Assembly: GCA_030432255.1 (NCBI GenBank)
Contig: JAUIHS010000006.1
Location: 124,001-188,000 of the forward strand
Source: Phycisphaerae bacterium
GTDB taxonomy: Bacteria; Planctomycetota; Phycisphaerae; Phycisphaerales; UBA1924
DNA: 64,000 nt
Direction of reading: 5' to 3'
Below are positions 1 through 8,371 of this stretch, one piece after another. Position 1 is the first letter of the stretch; each line of letters opens with the position of its first letter. The notes beneath the pieces are model-generated. The model had not been told where the DNA came from, searched no databases, and saw only the letters and a list, made by a program, of their open reading frames with translations. The translations under genes were made by a program, and so were the position numbers.

Positions 1-39
1 GAACTGCAGGAGACCGACCTCGGACAGACGGCTGTCTCC

Positions 40-1560
40 GTGACCGAGATCGACCGGTCGGCGGACTGTGGTGAGGATGAGCGGCACCGCATCCGCTCCG
101 GCCGACTCGCGGGCCTCACCATGTGGCAGGCGATCTTCGTGCTCTCCTGGCCTGTCCTCGTCGAGTCGTTCCTCAACGCCTGCGTCGGACTCGTCGACAC
201 CATGCTCGCAGCCGGCATCTCGGAGGGCGCGACGGACGCCATCGGGGTCGCGTCGTACTTCAACTGGTTTGTCAGCCTGATCGCTGTCGCCCTCGGCGTC
301 GGGGCCACCGCAATGGTCTCGCGATCCATGGGGCGCGGCCGGATCGCGGTCGCCAACGCCGCCGTCGGCCAGGTCTTCATGCTCTCGCTCGTGCTCGGCA
401 CCGTTGTGGCGGTGCTCATTGCCGTCGCGGCCCCATTCATCGCGGGCCTCCTTCAACTCGAAGGCGATGGCCTGCAACACGCGGTCACATACCTGCGCAT
501 CGCCGCCATCGGCATTCCGGGACTCACCGTCCTTTTCTCCGGGATCAACTGCTGCCGCGGCGCCGGAGACTCGGTCCGCCCGATGGTGACGATGATCATC
601 ATCAACATCATCAACATCGCCATCAGCTTCTCGCTCTCCGGCGTGGATCTGGCGATGACATCGCTCAACGCGGCGGGAGAAGCGGAGCGTCGGGTGCTCT
701 TCGAGAATCCGGTGGGCCTGGACTACGGCGTCTCGGGCATCGCGGTCGGTACCTGCGTGGCGTGGCTGATCGGGGGCTGCATCATGACGATACTGCTGGC
801 ACGAGGTGTCCACGGCCTGAAGCTCAAACGGAGACGGTTGCGGCCTCACTGGCTGACGATCCGCAGGCTCGTTCGTGTGGCCGCTCCGAACTTCGTCGAG
901 ACCTTCGGCATGTGGTTCGGCAACTTCGTCGTCCTCATGCTGGTCGGCCAGCTCGCATCATCGGGACTGATCGGGGCACATGTCGTTGCGGTACGTATTG
1001 AGGCCTTCAGCTTTTTGCCGGGGTTTGCGATGGCAACGGCGGCGGCCACGCTTGCGGGCCAGTACCTGGGGGCGGGGAGTGCGACCCTCGCACGCCGGGC
1101 GGTGATCCGATGCGCCATCGTCGCAACATCCATCATGTTCCTCTTCGGCCTCGCCTTCCTCACCATTCCGGAGGCAATCGTCGGTGTCTTCTCTCAGCAA
1201 CCGCTGCACCTCGAGCAGACGCCTCAGCTCCTCTTCATCTGCGGCTTCATCCAGATTCCGTTTGCCCTGGTGATCGTGATGCGAGGGGCAATGCGCGGGG
1301 CCGGGGACACGCGTGTCGTCATGATGCTGACATGGCTGAGCACCTACGTGATACGCCTGCCCATGGCATGGCTCTTCTCAGGCGTCGAAGTCGCGCTCCC
1401 GGGCGGCCTCGTGATCCCCAATCCCGCACCGATGCAGCACTGGTTCGACCTGAACCCGCTCGCCGGCCTGTGGATGGGCATGTGCGCAGAACTTGCCATC
1501 CGCTTCCTCATCTTCTTCGCCCGCTTCCTGCATGGCGGTTGGACCCGCCAGCGCGTCTGA
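40..1560 (+). CDS. MATE family multidrug/Na+ antiporter
   Basis: Polytopic inner-membrane protein of about 506 aa, the usual MATE length, with roughly twelve hydrophobic segments in two repeated halves. The first helix (from residue 28, MWQAIFVLSWPVL) and the motif NACVGLVDTMLAAG are typical of the family, as is the second-half segment AMRGAGDTRVV. MATE proteins export cationic drugs or metabolites in exchange for Na+ or H+; the substrate here cannot be told. The start is uncertain: a GTG at 40 is used, but the frame is open to the left edge of the window, so the gene may begin upstream. It is followed after 70 bases by the flagellin gene on the same strand, with no obvious functional link. 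Confidence 0.9.
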   Translation: MTEIDRSADCGEDERHRIRSGRLAGLTMWQAIFVLSWPVLVESFLNACVGLVDTMLAAGISEGATDAIGVASYFNWFVSLIAVALGVGATAMVSRSMGRGRIAVANAAVGQVFMLSLVLGTVVAVLIAVAAPFIAGLLQLEGDGLQHAVTYLRIAAIGIPGLTVLFSGINCCRGAGDSVRPMVTMIIINIINIAISFSLSGVDLAMTSLNAAGEAERRVLFENPVGLDYGVSGIAVGTCVAWLIGGCIMTILLARGVHGLKLKRRRLRPHWLTIRRLVRVAAPNFVETFGMWFGNFVVLMLVGQLASSGLIGAHVVAVRIEAFSFLPGFAMATAAATLAGQYLGAGSATLARRAVIRCAIVATSIMFLFGLAFLTIPEAIVGVFSQQPLHLEQTPQLLFICGFIQIPFALVIVMRGAMRGAGDTRVVMMLTWLSTYVIRLPMAWLFSGVEVALPGGLVIPNPAPMQHWFDLNPLAGLWMGMCAELAIRFLIFFARFLHGGWTRQRV

Positions 1561-1630
1561 ATATCCGGACGTTGTTGAAGTCAGGACCGATTCCACCCGA
1601 TGAACCCGCAGTTCATTCCGGAGTCGTCCC

Positions 1631-2509
1631 ATGCGCATCATGAACAACATCCCCGAACTGCTCAGCCTCGGGTCGCTCCGGGCCCACCAGCGCTCCTACA
1701 CCCAGGCCGTCACGCGACTGTCAACGGGTCAGCGGATCAACCGTGCCGCGGACGACCCCTCCGGGCTCATCGCGGCGGAGCGCCTCTCGGCGCGAACGCA
1801 ATCACTGCACAAGCTCATCAACGACACCGAGTTCGCCTCCCACGCGCTTGGCGCACGTGAAGGTGCGCTCCAGTCCATCGGCGACCTCCTCATCGAACTC
1901 GAAGGACTCATCGTGCAGTCCGCCAATCGCGGCGGACTCGGCGAAGGTGAGCTCGAAGCGCTCCAGGTCGAGGCGGACTCGATCCTCGATGCCATCCAGC
2001 ACACCGTCGACTCCGCCACATTCAACGGCCGGAAAATCCTTGCCGACACTCAGGTGATCACGATCGGATACTCCAACCACGTGCTCGGCGCCGTGGACGT
2101 CGCCCTCGAATTCGATGCCGCGGAACGCACGCACACGATTGCCCCCGGGGTCGCTGTCGAACTGGAGGCGTCCGGAGCGACCAGCATCTTCGAAATCAGC
2201 GGCAGCCGGTTGAACCTGATCGATGGCGACCTTGGTGAAGCTGCCTCAGTCGTTGCCACCGCCCGGGAACGTATCAACGGGTTCATGGGCCAGATCGGCA
2301 ACCTCCAGAACTACCTCGTGACGACTGACCTCAACATCTTCCAGGCTGAACTGGAGAACACCGAGGCGGCCCGCTCCGTGATCGAGGATGCCGACTTCGC
2401 CGCTGAGACGGCCGAACTGGCTCGGGCGCAGGTCATGGCAGAGGCCGCCACATCTGTCATCCTGTCAAGCCGGGGCCAGGCTGAGCGTGCCCTCAACCTG
2501 CTCGGTTGA
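1631..2509 (+). CDS. Flagellin, short form
   Basis: Flagellar filament subunit of 292 aa. The N-terminal D0/D1 region (residues about 5-130) has the classic STGQRINRAADDPSGL signature, and the C-terminal region (about 210-292) has the coiled-coil ELARAQVMAEAATSVI and ends RGQAERALNLLG, as flagellins do. The central part between them is only about 70 residues, so this is a compact flagellin with little surface-exposed variable domain. No other flagellar gene lies in the window. I did not find a convincing sigma-28 promoter in the 70 bases upstream. A hook-associated FlgL-type protein is less likely given the length and the C-terminal sequence. Confidence 0.9.
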   Translation: MRIMNNIPELLSLGSLRAHQRSYTQAVTRLSTGQRINRAADDPSGLIAAERLSARTQSLHKLINDTEFASHALGAREGALQSIGDLLIELEGLIVQSANRGGLGEGELEALQVEADSILDAIQHTVDSATFNGRKILADTQVITIGYSNHVLGAVDVALEFDAAERTHTIAPGVAVELEASGATSIFEISGSRLNLIDGDLGEAASVVATARERINGFMGQIGNLQNYLVTTDLNIFQAELENTEAARSVIEDADFAAETAELARAQVMAEAATSVILSSRGQAERALNLLG

Positions 2510-2523
2510 CCTACCCTTCCAGC

Positions 2524-3039
2524 ATGACGGTGATCATCCGACCAGCCACCTCCGAAGACGCCCACGGGATCTTCGCCATCTACAACACGGAAGTCCGCGT
2601 GGGGACCGCGACCTTCGACACCGATCCCATGACTGACGATCAGCAGGCGAAATGGCTCGCGGCACACGACTCGCCGCGATATCCAGCGCTCGTCGCCCAT
2701 GACGTCGCCTTCGCAGCCAACCGTGGCGTTCTCGGCTGGGCCACACTGTCACCGTGGTCGGATCGGTGTGCGTACGCGCGGGCGGCCGAAGTCTCCGTGT
2801 ATGTCCATGAAGAAGCGCGCGGCCGAGGCGTTGGGCGCTCATTACTCAAGGCTCTGATCGATCATGCGCGCGGCGTGGATATCGCGGTGCTGCTTGCCCG
2901 CATTGCGGAGGGGAACCCCGTGAGCATCAGGCTCCACGAGTCGGTCGGCTTTCGAGAGATCGGCGTGATGCGACGGGTCGGCGAGAAATTCGGTCGGATC
3001 CTTGACGTCACGCTGCTCGACCTCCACCTCGACGCATGA
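2524..3039 (+). CDS. GNAT acetyltransferase, phosphinothricin acetyltransferase-like
   Basis: Cytoplasmic acyl-CoA N-acetyltransferase of 171 aa. It begins IIRPATSEDAHGIFAIYN and contains the EVSVYVHEEARGRGVGRSLL segment that forms the acetyl-CoA pyrophosphate-binding motif (R/QxxGxG/A), followed by NPVSIRLHESVGFREIGVMR, as in the Pat/YncA subgroup. Members acetylate amino acids or analogues such as methionine sulfoximine and phosphinothricin; the substrate here is unknown. ATG 2524 is chosen. A TTG at 2506 overlapping the flagellin stop is possible, but neither has a clear ribosome binding site. The gene ends 3 bases before the end of the convergent lipoprotein gene. Confidence 0.85.
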   Translation: MTVIIRPATSEDAHGIFAIYNTEVRVGTATFDTDPMTDDQQAKWLAAHDSPRYPALVAHDVAFAANRGVLGWATLSPWSDRCAYARAAEVSVYVHEEARGRGVGRSLLKALIDHARGVDIAVLLARIAEGNPVSIRLHESVGFREIGVMRRVGEKFGRILDVTLLDLHLDA

Positions 3040-3042
3040 GCA

Positions 3043-3705
3043 TCAGCGCGGCGGGTGATCCGAGAGATGGTCGAATATGTATCCGCCGACTTCGGCACCC
3101 CAGACCTGCGTCCCGTCGGCGTCCCATCCGCGGTCCCACGAGATCAGCACGTCGTCTCGGATCGTGACCTCGGAGGTCGCAAAACTCGCGCCGCTCAGGC
3201 TGCTCGGGCAGGTGCCCTCGCGGGTTGAGCCGACGAATGATCCATCTGCGCCGGGTCGCAGGTAGATGGAGCACCCGTCGCGCAGGACGATGGAGTCCGG
3301 ATCGATCGAGTCAAGCAGGCCCGACGTTCGCCAGGCTCCGATGAATCTGTCAGCGTCGCCGATCGTGTAGACATCACTCCGAAACTCGCCGGTGCCGAGT
3401 TCAATGAGGTGATAGAGACGTTGCCGATACGGGGCATCGAAACTGCCTGCTGCGGCCTGTTCCACGTAGAGCCAGGTTCCGGCGCGCTCGGCCCACATGG
3501 GGGTCATGACGAGGCGGATGTGGAAGAAGCGCTCGTCTTCCCTGGACTGGGCTTCGCTCGAGAACGTGCCGGTCATCAGCGATGTGAGTCGATCCAGATC
3601 GCTGGGGACTGGGGTTGGTACCGGCCGGGAGGGTGCGCCGCAACCTGAGATGATTGACGTCGTCAGGCTGACCAGGGCGACACTGATACAAGTTCCGATC
3701 TGCAT
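3043..3705 (-). CDS. CpcT/CpeT-like lipoprotein
   Basis: Predicted lipoprotein of 220 aa with a signal peptide ending in a lipobox (SIISGC, Cys about residue 22). The mature part matches the CpcT/CpeT fold: LTSLMTGTFSSEAQSREDERFFHIRLVMTP (split across residues 42-70), then WLYVEQAAAGSFDAPYRQRLYHL, and a late DGCSIYLRP segment. In cyanobacteria these proteins attach phycobilins to phycobiliproteins; homologues in non-photosynthetic bacteria are of unknown role, so only the family is assigned. The ATG at 3705 has AGGA about 8 bases upstream. It stands alone between a convergent acetyltransferase and a metallophosphoesterase. Lyase activity would be surprising in the absence of phycobiliproteins. 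Confidence 0.75.
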   Translation of the reverse strand: MQIGTCISVALVSLTTSIISGCGAPSRPVPTPVPSDLDRLTSLMTGTFSSEAQSREDERFFHIRLVMTPMWAERAGTWLYVEQAAAGSFDAPYRQRLYHLIELGTGEFRSDVYTIGDADRFIGAWRTSGLLDSIDPDSIVLRDGCSIYLRPGADGSFVGSTREGTCPSSLSGASFATSEVTIRDDVLISWDRGWDADGTQVWGAEVGGYIFDHLSDHPPR

Positions 3706-3748
3706 GATCGGATCCTACCACGGCGAGACGTGGATGGAGTCGGTGAAC

Positions 3749-4501
3749 TCAGGCGCCTACGCGGAGGCGATGGCCGTGCTGCTCCGGCAGGCCGAAGTCA
3801 CGAATGCGCCGGGAGACAGCCTCGATGTCATAGGCAATCCGACGGATCTGGAACGTCATCCGCTCCGTGTCGAACAGCCCCCAGGATGCATCCGGGTTTC
3901 GATCCCGCGGCTGCCCCACTGATCCCGGATTCAGGATATAGCGCAACTCCGGGTCGAGGGCATTGAGGACGCCACCGGTCAGCGGATAGACCCGGACATC
4001 ACCTTCAACCGCTTCGGCATCCGAATTGCAGGTGAACGCTGACGGCAGATGGGTGTGACCGATCATCCCGATGCGGCTGGGCAGATAGTTGAAAGCATCG
4101 GCCGCCGCCTGCGCCGTGTACAGGTACTCGAAGCGCGTCGGACTGAATGTGGCATGGGTCACCGAGATCCCCTCAAGCTCCACCCGATACGGAATCGATC
4201 GCAGGATGGCGAGATGGAAGTCGGAGAGTTCGTCCCGTGTAAATTCGATGGACCTGCGAGCCCGCGGATTGAAGCGAGCCGAAACGTCTTCACGGAGAAC
4301 CGCTTCGTCATGGTTGCCGAGGACGATGGCGTCCGCGTAGTCGGAAACCGTTTCAAGGCAGGCGGCCGGGTCCGGTCCGTACCCGACGATATCGCCGAGG
4401 CAGATCAACTGGTCGTAGCCAACCATCCGGAGGTCTTCGAGGACGGCCTCGAGAGCCTGGAGGTTGCCATGAATGTCGGCGATGAAAGCGAGGCGAGGCA
4501 T
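3749..4501 (-). CDS. Metallophosphoesterase (calcineurin-like)
   Basis: Predicted cytoplasmic metal-dependent phosphoesterase of 250 aa in the YfcE/MJ0936-like group. The dinuclear metal site is visible: DIHGN (residues 8-12), GDIVGYGPDP (D about 36), GNHDEA (about 62-66), then a distal GHTHLPSAF motif and a late LNPGSVGQPRD block. These enzymes hydrolyse phosphomono- or diesters; the substrate is not indicated. ATG 4501 is preceded by AAGGA at a spacing of about 8. The gene lies 249 bases downstream of infC on the same strand, where rpmI-rplT would usually be found; it could be cotranscribed with infC since no strong terminator separates them. Confidence 0.85.
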   Translation of the reverse strand: MPRLAFIADIHGNLQALEAVLEDLRMVGYDQLICLGDIVGYGPDPAACLETVSDYADAIVLGNHDEAVLREDVSARFNPRARRSIEFTRDELSDFHLAILRSIPYRVELEGISVTHATFSPTRFEYLYTAQAAADAFNYLPSRIGMIGHTHLPSAFTCNSDAEAVEGDVRVYPLTGGVLNALDPELRYILNPGSVGQPRDRNPDASWGLFDTERMTFQIRRIAYDIEAVSRRIRDFGLPEQHGHRLRVGA

Positions 4502-4750
4502 GCGTGGTTCCTTGCGGGGTCGCGGCCAGGCTGAGCAGCCTGCGAGGATTCCTTCCCTCTATCGTCCTACAGGGACGCCGCGGTCCTACGAATCTGTCAC
4601 AGTTTCCTGATGGTTGTTCCGCTTCCGTGACATCGGGTTTCAGGACCTGGTCGGTCACACAAAAAGTGAACGCAGGCCACCGGACCTTGATTGCCCGGCT
4701 CCGGAACAAAGGAGACTCAGAAGACTGAGATACACGCGTCTTTTTTCGGA

Positions 4751-5422
4751 TCAGGCCTCGCCGCCCGCTTCCGCCTTCTCTTCTTCGGGAGCGGTGGCGG
4801 TCTCTTCCTGGGGAGCGGCGGCCTTCGCCTTCTCCTCGGCGGCGGCCTGCCGACGCTTGACGACCTCGATCTTGGCCTTGTCGGGCGCCAGAATCAGACT
4901 GACCTGTCTACCCATGTGCTTGGGCATGGACTCGACCTTGGCGATGTCGCCCAGTTCCTCACAGATTTCCTTGAGGCGCTCGATACCGATGTCCTTGTGT
5001 GCCATCTCGCGGCCGCGAAACCGCTGCACGAGTTGGACCTTGTGTCCGGCCATGAGGAACTTGCGGGCCTGCGCCACCCGGATCTGCACATCGTGCGGGT
5101 CGATCTTGGCGGAGCGTCCGAGTCGGACCTCCTTCATCTCGGCCTGCCGGGTCGCCGCCCTTCGCTGCTGTTCCTTCTTGGACTGCTCGTACTTGTACTG
5201 ACCGTAGTCCATGATCTTGCAGACGGGCGGACGGACGTCCGGTGAGATTTCCACAAGATCAAGTCCGACGTCATCAGCCATCCGACGCGCATCGCGCGTA
5301 TCGACAACGCCGACCTGGTTGTTGTCCTGATCGATGAGTCGGATCGGCGAGATCCGGATCTCATCATTGACGCGCGTCTTGTTGACGACGCCACCTCGAT
5401 AGTGTCCATAGCGACGAGCGAT
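4751..5422 (-). CDS. infC: Translation initiation factor IF-3, AUC start codon
   Basis: IF-3 binds the 30S subunit, blocks 50S joining and checks the start codon. Read from an ATC codon at 5422 the protein is 223 aa: ARRYGHYRGG, then NDEIRISPIRLIDQDNNQVGVV (the IF3-N signature) and a full C-terminal domain with FRGREMAHKDIGIERL. A start at the first ATG (5281) would delete most of the N-terminal domain. The ATC has AAGGAG exactly 7 bases upstream (5430-5435). infC is known for non-canonical AUU/AUC/AUA starts through which IF-3 represses itself. The C terminus has an Ala/Glu-rich tail of about 35 residues. The usual rpmI and rplT neighbours are absent. Confidence 0.95.
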   Translation of the reverse strand: MARRYGHYRGGVVNKTRVNDEIRISPIRLIDQDNNQVGVVDTRDARRMADDVGLDLVEISPDVRPPVCKIMDYGQYKYEQSKKEQQRRAATRQAEMKEVRLGRSAKIDPHDVQIRVAQARKFLMAGHKVQLVQRFRGREMAHKDIGIERLKEICEELGDIAKVESMPKHMGRQVSLILAPDKAKIEVVKRRQAAAEEKAKAAAPQEETATAPEEEKAEAGGEA

Positions 5423-5435
5423 CAGAAGTCTCCTT
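5420..5435 (-). promoter_or_regulatory. infC ribosome binding site and AUC initiation codon
   Basis: On the minus strand AAGGAG (5430-5435) stands 7 bases before ATC (5420-5422). The strong Shine-Dalgarno sequence with a weak start codon fits the known IF-3 autoregulation scheme, in which IF-3 discriminates against its own AUC codon. Confidence 0.85.
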
Positions 5436-5453
5436 ACGTGTGAGAAGTGCAGC

Positions 5454-5472
5454 GGCGACGAACCACGTCGCC
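5454..5472 (-). promoter_or_regulatory. Hairpin in infC leader
   Basis: A perfect 7-bp stem GGCGACG/CGTCGCC with a 5-base loop lies about 20 bases upstream of the infC Shine-Dalgarno sequence. It would form in the 5' untranslated RNA. A role in control is inference only. Confidence 0.35.
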
Positions 5473-5875
5473 TCGTTCAACAGCGGCAACCAACACCCTT
5501 GCGTCGGAAACAGCCTGACTGGTCTCTGGACAAACAGGGATCATGAGGAACTGCCGGACTCACCCGGCGCTCGCTTGACCGAATCCCACACGGTTCCCCC
5601 CGCCGAAGTCACTGATGACAGCGTCACTTGCACAATCTCAGGATGGACAAGATCTCGAACCAGATCATCGACTCCGTGGGAATGAACCCATACCATACCC
5701 CGACCAACGAACGTCAAAGTACATTGTTCGGCACGGCAAGGCAAGAGGTTGATCGAATTTCAACACTCGACCCGCGCCCATCACACGACCGATGAAGGCT
5801 CGACGGGACTCTCATTCCTGAATTGAAGCCCCGTCAGCACAAGAAAGACACCCGCCCGCGGAGCCGAGACCCACG
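5473..5875. other. Intergenic region between divergent infC and J-protein genes
   Basis: About 400 bases with no credible gene. It must hold the promoters for infC (minus strand) and the DnaJ-like gene (plus strand). A minus-strand TTGACG at 5712-5717 is a possible -35 box for infC but I see no -10 box at normal spacing. No CIRCE element (heat-shock operator) and no tRNA-like cloverleaf were found. Confidence 0.4.
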
Positions 5876-6817
5876 GTGAAACGAGACTACTACGAGGTCC
5901 TGGGAATCCCACGTCATGCCGATGCGGACGCCATCAAGGCCGCCTACAGGAAGCTGGCGCGACAGTTCCATCCCGATGTCAACAAGTCCGAGGACGCCGC
6001 GTCCCGCTTCAACGAGATTCAGGAGGCGTACGACGTCCTCTCCGATCCCGACCGACGCCGACAGTACGACCAGTTCGGACACGCGGCAGCCGCGGGCGCG
6101 GGCACCGGGTCCGGCCAGCATTACACCTGGTCGAACGTGGGCGGAGCCGGCGGGGGATTCGGGGCCGACGACTTCGACGTCGGATCGATCTTCGAAGACA
6201 TCTTCGGCGGCCGAGGCCAGCGACCCACCGGGCACGGCTTCGGACGGGCTGCGAGAGGGCGCGCCGCCGCTGACCGAGGTGGCGACATCACCGAAGACAT
6301 CACCGTCGACTTCCTCGAAGCCGTGCGAGGTTGCCGCAAGTCACTTCGCATCCGCCGTGGCGGCACCACCCAGACGATCGACATCACCATCCCCAAGGCC
6401 GTCAAAGACGGTTCCCGCCTGCGCATCAAGGGGTCGGGAGCACCCAGCATGGGTTCCGGAGCCCCGGGCGACCTGCTCCTTCGCGTACACGTGCGCCCCC
6501 ACCCGTACTTCAGCCGCGATGGTCTGGACATCTCGATTGATGTGCCGATCACCATCACCGAGGCGGCTCTCGGTACCACGATCGACCTGCCGACCCTCAG
6601 TGGTGAGGCGAGCCTGAAGATCCCGGCGGGTGTCGACAGCGGTCGCCGACTGAGGCTGAAGCGACTCGGCATGGAGGACCCGGAGGGAAGGCGAGGCGAT
6701 CTGCTGGCTCACATCCGCATCGTCGCGCCGCATGAACTCACCGATGACCAGGAGCGCACGCTGAAGGAACTCGGCGAGGATCTGCCGAGTCCGCGCCAGG
6801 GTTCCCCGTGGAGTTGA
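5876..6817 (+). CDS. DnaJ-class cochaperone, CbpA type (no zinc finger)
   Basis: Hsp40 of 313 aa that would stimulate DnaK ATPase. Residues 1-70 form a J domain with the invariant HPD (QFHPDVNKSED). A Gly-rich linker (about 75-120) follows, then two C-terminal substrate-binding beta domains (DITVDFLEAVRGCRKSL onward, to about 300). The four CxxCxGxG zinc-finger repeats of true DnaJ are missing, so it is a type B (CbpA-like) protein. Translation starts at GTG 5876. No dnaK, grpE or hrcA is nearby. The gene ends 5 bases from the end of a convergent gene. Confidence 0.92.
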   Translation: MKRDYYEVLGIPRHADADAIKAAYRKLARQFHPDVNKSEDAASRFNEIQEAYDVLSDPDRRRQYDQFGHAAAAGAGTGSGQHYTWSNVGGAGGGFGADDFDVGSIFEDIFGGRGQRPTGHGFGRAARGRAAADRGGDITEDITVDFLEAVRGCRKSLRIRRGGTTQTIDITIPKAVKDGSRLRIKGSGAPSMGSGAPGDLLLRVHVRPHPYFSRDGLDISIDVPITITEAALGTTIDLPTLSGEASLKIPAGVDSGRRLRLKRLGMEDPEGRRGDLLAHIRIVAPHELTDDQERTLKELGEDLPSPRQGSPWS

Positions 6818-6822
6818 ATCGA

Positions 6823-7893
6823 TCAGGACGAGGCTGATGCGGGTGCCGCGTCGGCCTCCGGTGACGGCTCCGCAGCGGCGGCCTCACGTGCCGCGAGGTC
6901 CGGCAGGAACTCGTTCTCGTACCACGATCTCCACGCCGGAATGTCATATCCGAGTGATGCGGTGGACTGGCCCCACGCTTCAGAGGTGAGGTCCACGAGG
7001 GCGCCATGCACCTCAGTGTGATAGATGATCACAGCGGCATCGATGATGCGCAGGATCGAACCGGTCGTGAGGATCCCGATTTCCGGATCAAAGGCCACCG
7101 AACCGTTGCCCACAACGGGCGTGACATCCGCGACGTAGGCCGTCTGACGCCCGATCAGGATCCATGCCAGTGAGCGATCCTCCGGCGGGATCCCACCCGT
7201 CCCCGATGAATTGCCTGACCCCAGTTGCCCGGTGATGAGAAGCGGAATCGCTTCCAGGATGCGGAGTTGGCGGATGGCGTGTGCACCGACGGCGCGCTCT
7301 GAGTCGTTTCCATATCGCACAGCATGCGCCAGGATCCGCGCGCTCTCGCGAGGAAGCGGGTTTTTGCCGGCCGCTTCGCGCGCCGCCGCTCGATCGCGGA
7401 CGCGTGCGAACGCCTCTTCCCGGTGGGCCTCATGTTCCGCCAGGATGGCCTGCCACATCAGGGCGGCATCACCGGCATCGGAGGCAGCGCCCTCGAAGAT
7501 GTCGAGCATTGCACCCCGGACGTCGGCATCCTCTTCGGCGAAGATCTCGATCAGGCTGGGCCAGTACATCGGGTCTTCCCACTCGCAGAACTGGAGCAAC
7601 CCGAGTTGGCGAATCTCCGTGTTCCGCATGGAGCCGAAGGACCGCGCCCGCAGCCGCTTCATCTGCCGTTCCGCCTCGCGAATCACCCGCCGCTCCGCGA
7701 TGTAGGCGCGAGCGACCGGATCGCCAGGATCGTCGACCGGAGGGAGGATCAGCCCGGACCACGGATCCGTGGCCTCCGTCGCATCCCGATCCACGATGAA
7801 CTCAGACGGCTCGACCCCACCACCCGCCAGCAGGGGTGACGACGCAGCGAGCCCGAGGATGAAGACCGAGATGAAAGATGTGCGAAAGGCCAT
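6823..7893 (-). CDS. Secreted protein with HEAT-like helical repeats, unknown function
   Basis: Product of 356 aa with a signal peptide (MAFRTSFISVFILGLAASSPLLAG). ATG 7893 was chosen because it begins the signal peptide and has GGAG 6 bases upstream. The mature protein is mainly alpha-helical, with repeats such as DADVRGAMLDIFEGAA and ERAVGAHAIRQLRILEAIPLL that resemble HEAT/Armadillo units. It ends in an Ala/Glu-rich tail. I do not recognise a catalytic motif. A periplasmic protein-protein interaction role is the most that can be inferred. Confidence 0.7.
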   Translation of the reverse strand: MAFRTSFISVFILGLAASSPLLAGGGVEPSEFIVDRDATEATDPWSGLILPPVDDPGDPVARAYIAERRVIREAERQMKRLRARSFGSMRNTEIRQLGLLQFCEWEDPMYWPSLIEIFAEEDADVRGAMLDIFEGAASDAGDAALMWQAILAEHEAHREEAFARVRDRAAAREAAGKNPLPRESARILAHAVRYGNDSERAVGAHAIRQLRILEAIPLLITGQLGSGNSSGTGGIPPEDRSLAWILIGRQTAYVADVTPVVGNGSVAFDPEIGILTTGSILRIIDAAVIIYHTEVHGALVDLTSEAWGQSTASLGYDIPAWRSWYENEFLPDLAAREAAAAEPSPEADAAPASASS

Positions 7894-8130
7894 GGGAACT
7901 CCGATGACTGATCCTACCCCGAGTCTGACCCCCAATCGGCGAAATTGTTCCCGTGGCGCACAGAATCCGAACTTATCTCGGGCCCTGCCCCGGAATGCGA
8001 GCTAAAATCCCGGTGCAGGAAAGTGGCTGATGGTGAAATGTCGGGGGACAGTATCCGTAGAAGAGTGCAGGCCGCGAAGCCCGGCCCGGCGGTCCGGGTC
8101 GGCAGCGCGAGGAAGGAGGCGTGCGGACAG

Positions 8131-8355
8131 ATGGACTTCGACCCGATCATCCATGCCATATCACAGAACTTCTTCTGGTTTGCCGGCACCCTCATCGCCG
8201 TCATCGCCATCGGTGGTGCCTATGTCCGGGACATCATCAGGATCCGGGCCCAGGAACGGACACGTCGGGAAATTGCTGCCTACATCGCCGAAGGATCGAT
8301 GGATGCCGAACAGGGCGAGCGCCTGATGAAGGCGGCTCCGGACGAGGAAGACTGA
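8131..8355 (+). CDS. Small single-pass membrane protein, first of tandem pair
   Basis: 74-aa protein: a short N-terminal part, one transmembrane helix (about residues 13-31, WFAGTLIAVIAIGGAYV), then a basic segment and a SHOCT-like C-terminal helix-turn-helix hairpin with the motif RTRREIAAYIAEGSMDAEQGERLM. ATG 8131 is chosen because it aligns with the start of the paralogue 16 bases downstream; GGAGG lies about 11 bases upstream. Function unknown. The pair is probably cotranscribed. Confidence 0.7.
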   Translation: MDFDPIIHAISQNFFWFAGTLIAVIAIGGAYVRDIIRIRAQERTRREIAAYIAEGSMDAEQGERLMKAAPDEED

Positions 8356-8371
8356 ACCAGGTGAGCCCATC

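Noticed and set aside
1561-1630. Sigma-28 promoter upstream of flagellin
   Set aside because: ACCGATTC resembles the -10 box but no TAAA-type -35 box is at the proper distance.
4614-5245. Plus-strand open frames opposite infC
   Set aside because: They are antisense to IF-3, whose protein sequence is certain; Leu-rich and Ser-rich composition is an artefact of the complementary codons.
5473-5875. Possible tRNA or heat-shock CIRCE element upstream of the J-protein gene
   Set aside because: No cloverleaf with a TTC-arm and no TTAGCACTC-type inverted repeat could be found.
7945-8130. N-terminal extension of the first small membrane protein
   Set aside because: The paralogue has no such extension, and the extra residues show no signal peptide; ATG 8131 aligns with the paralogue.
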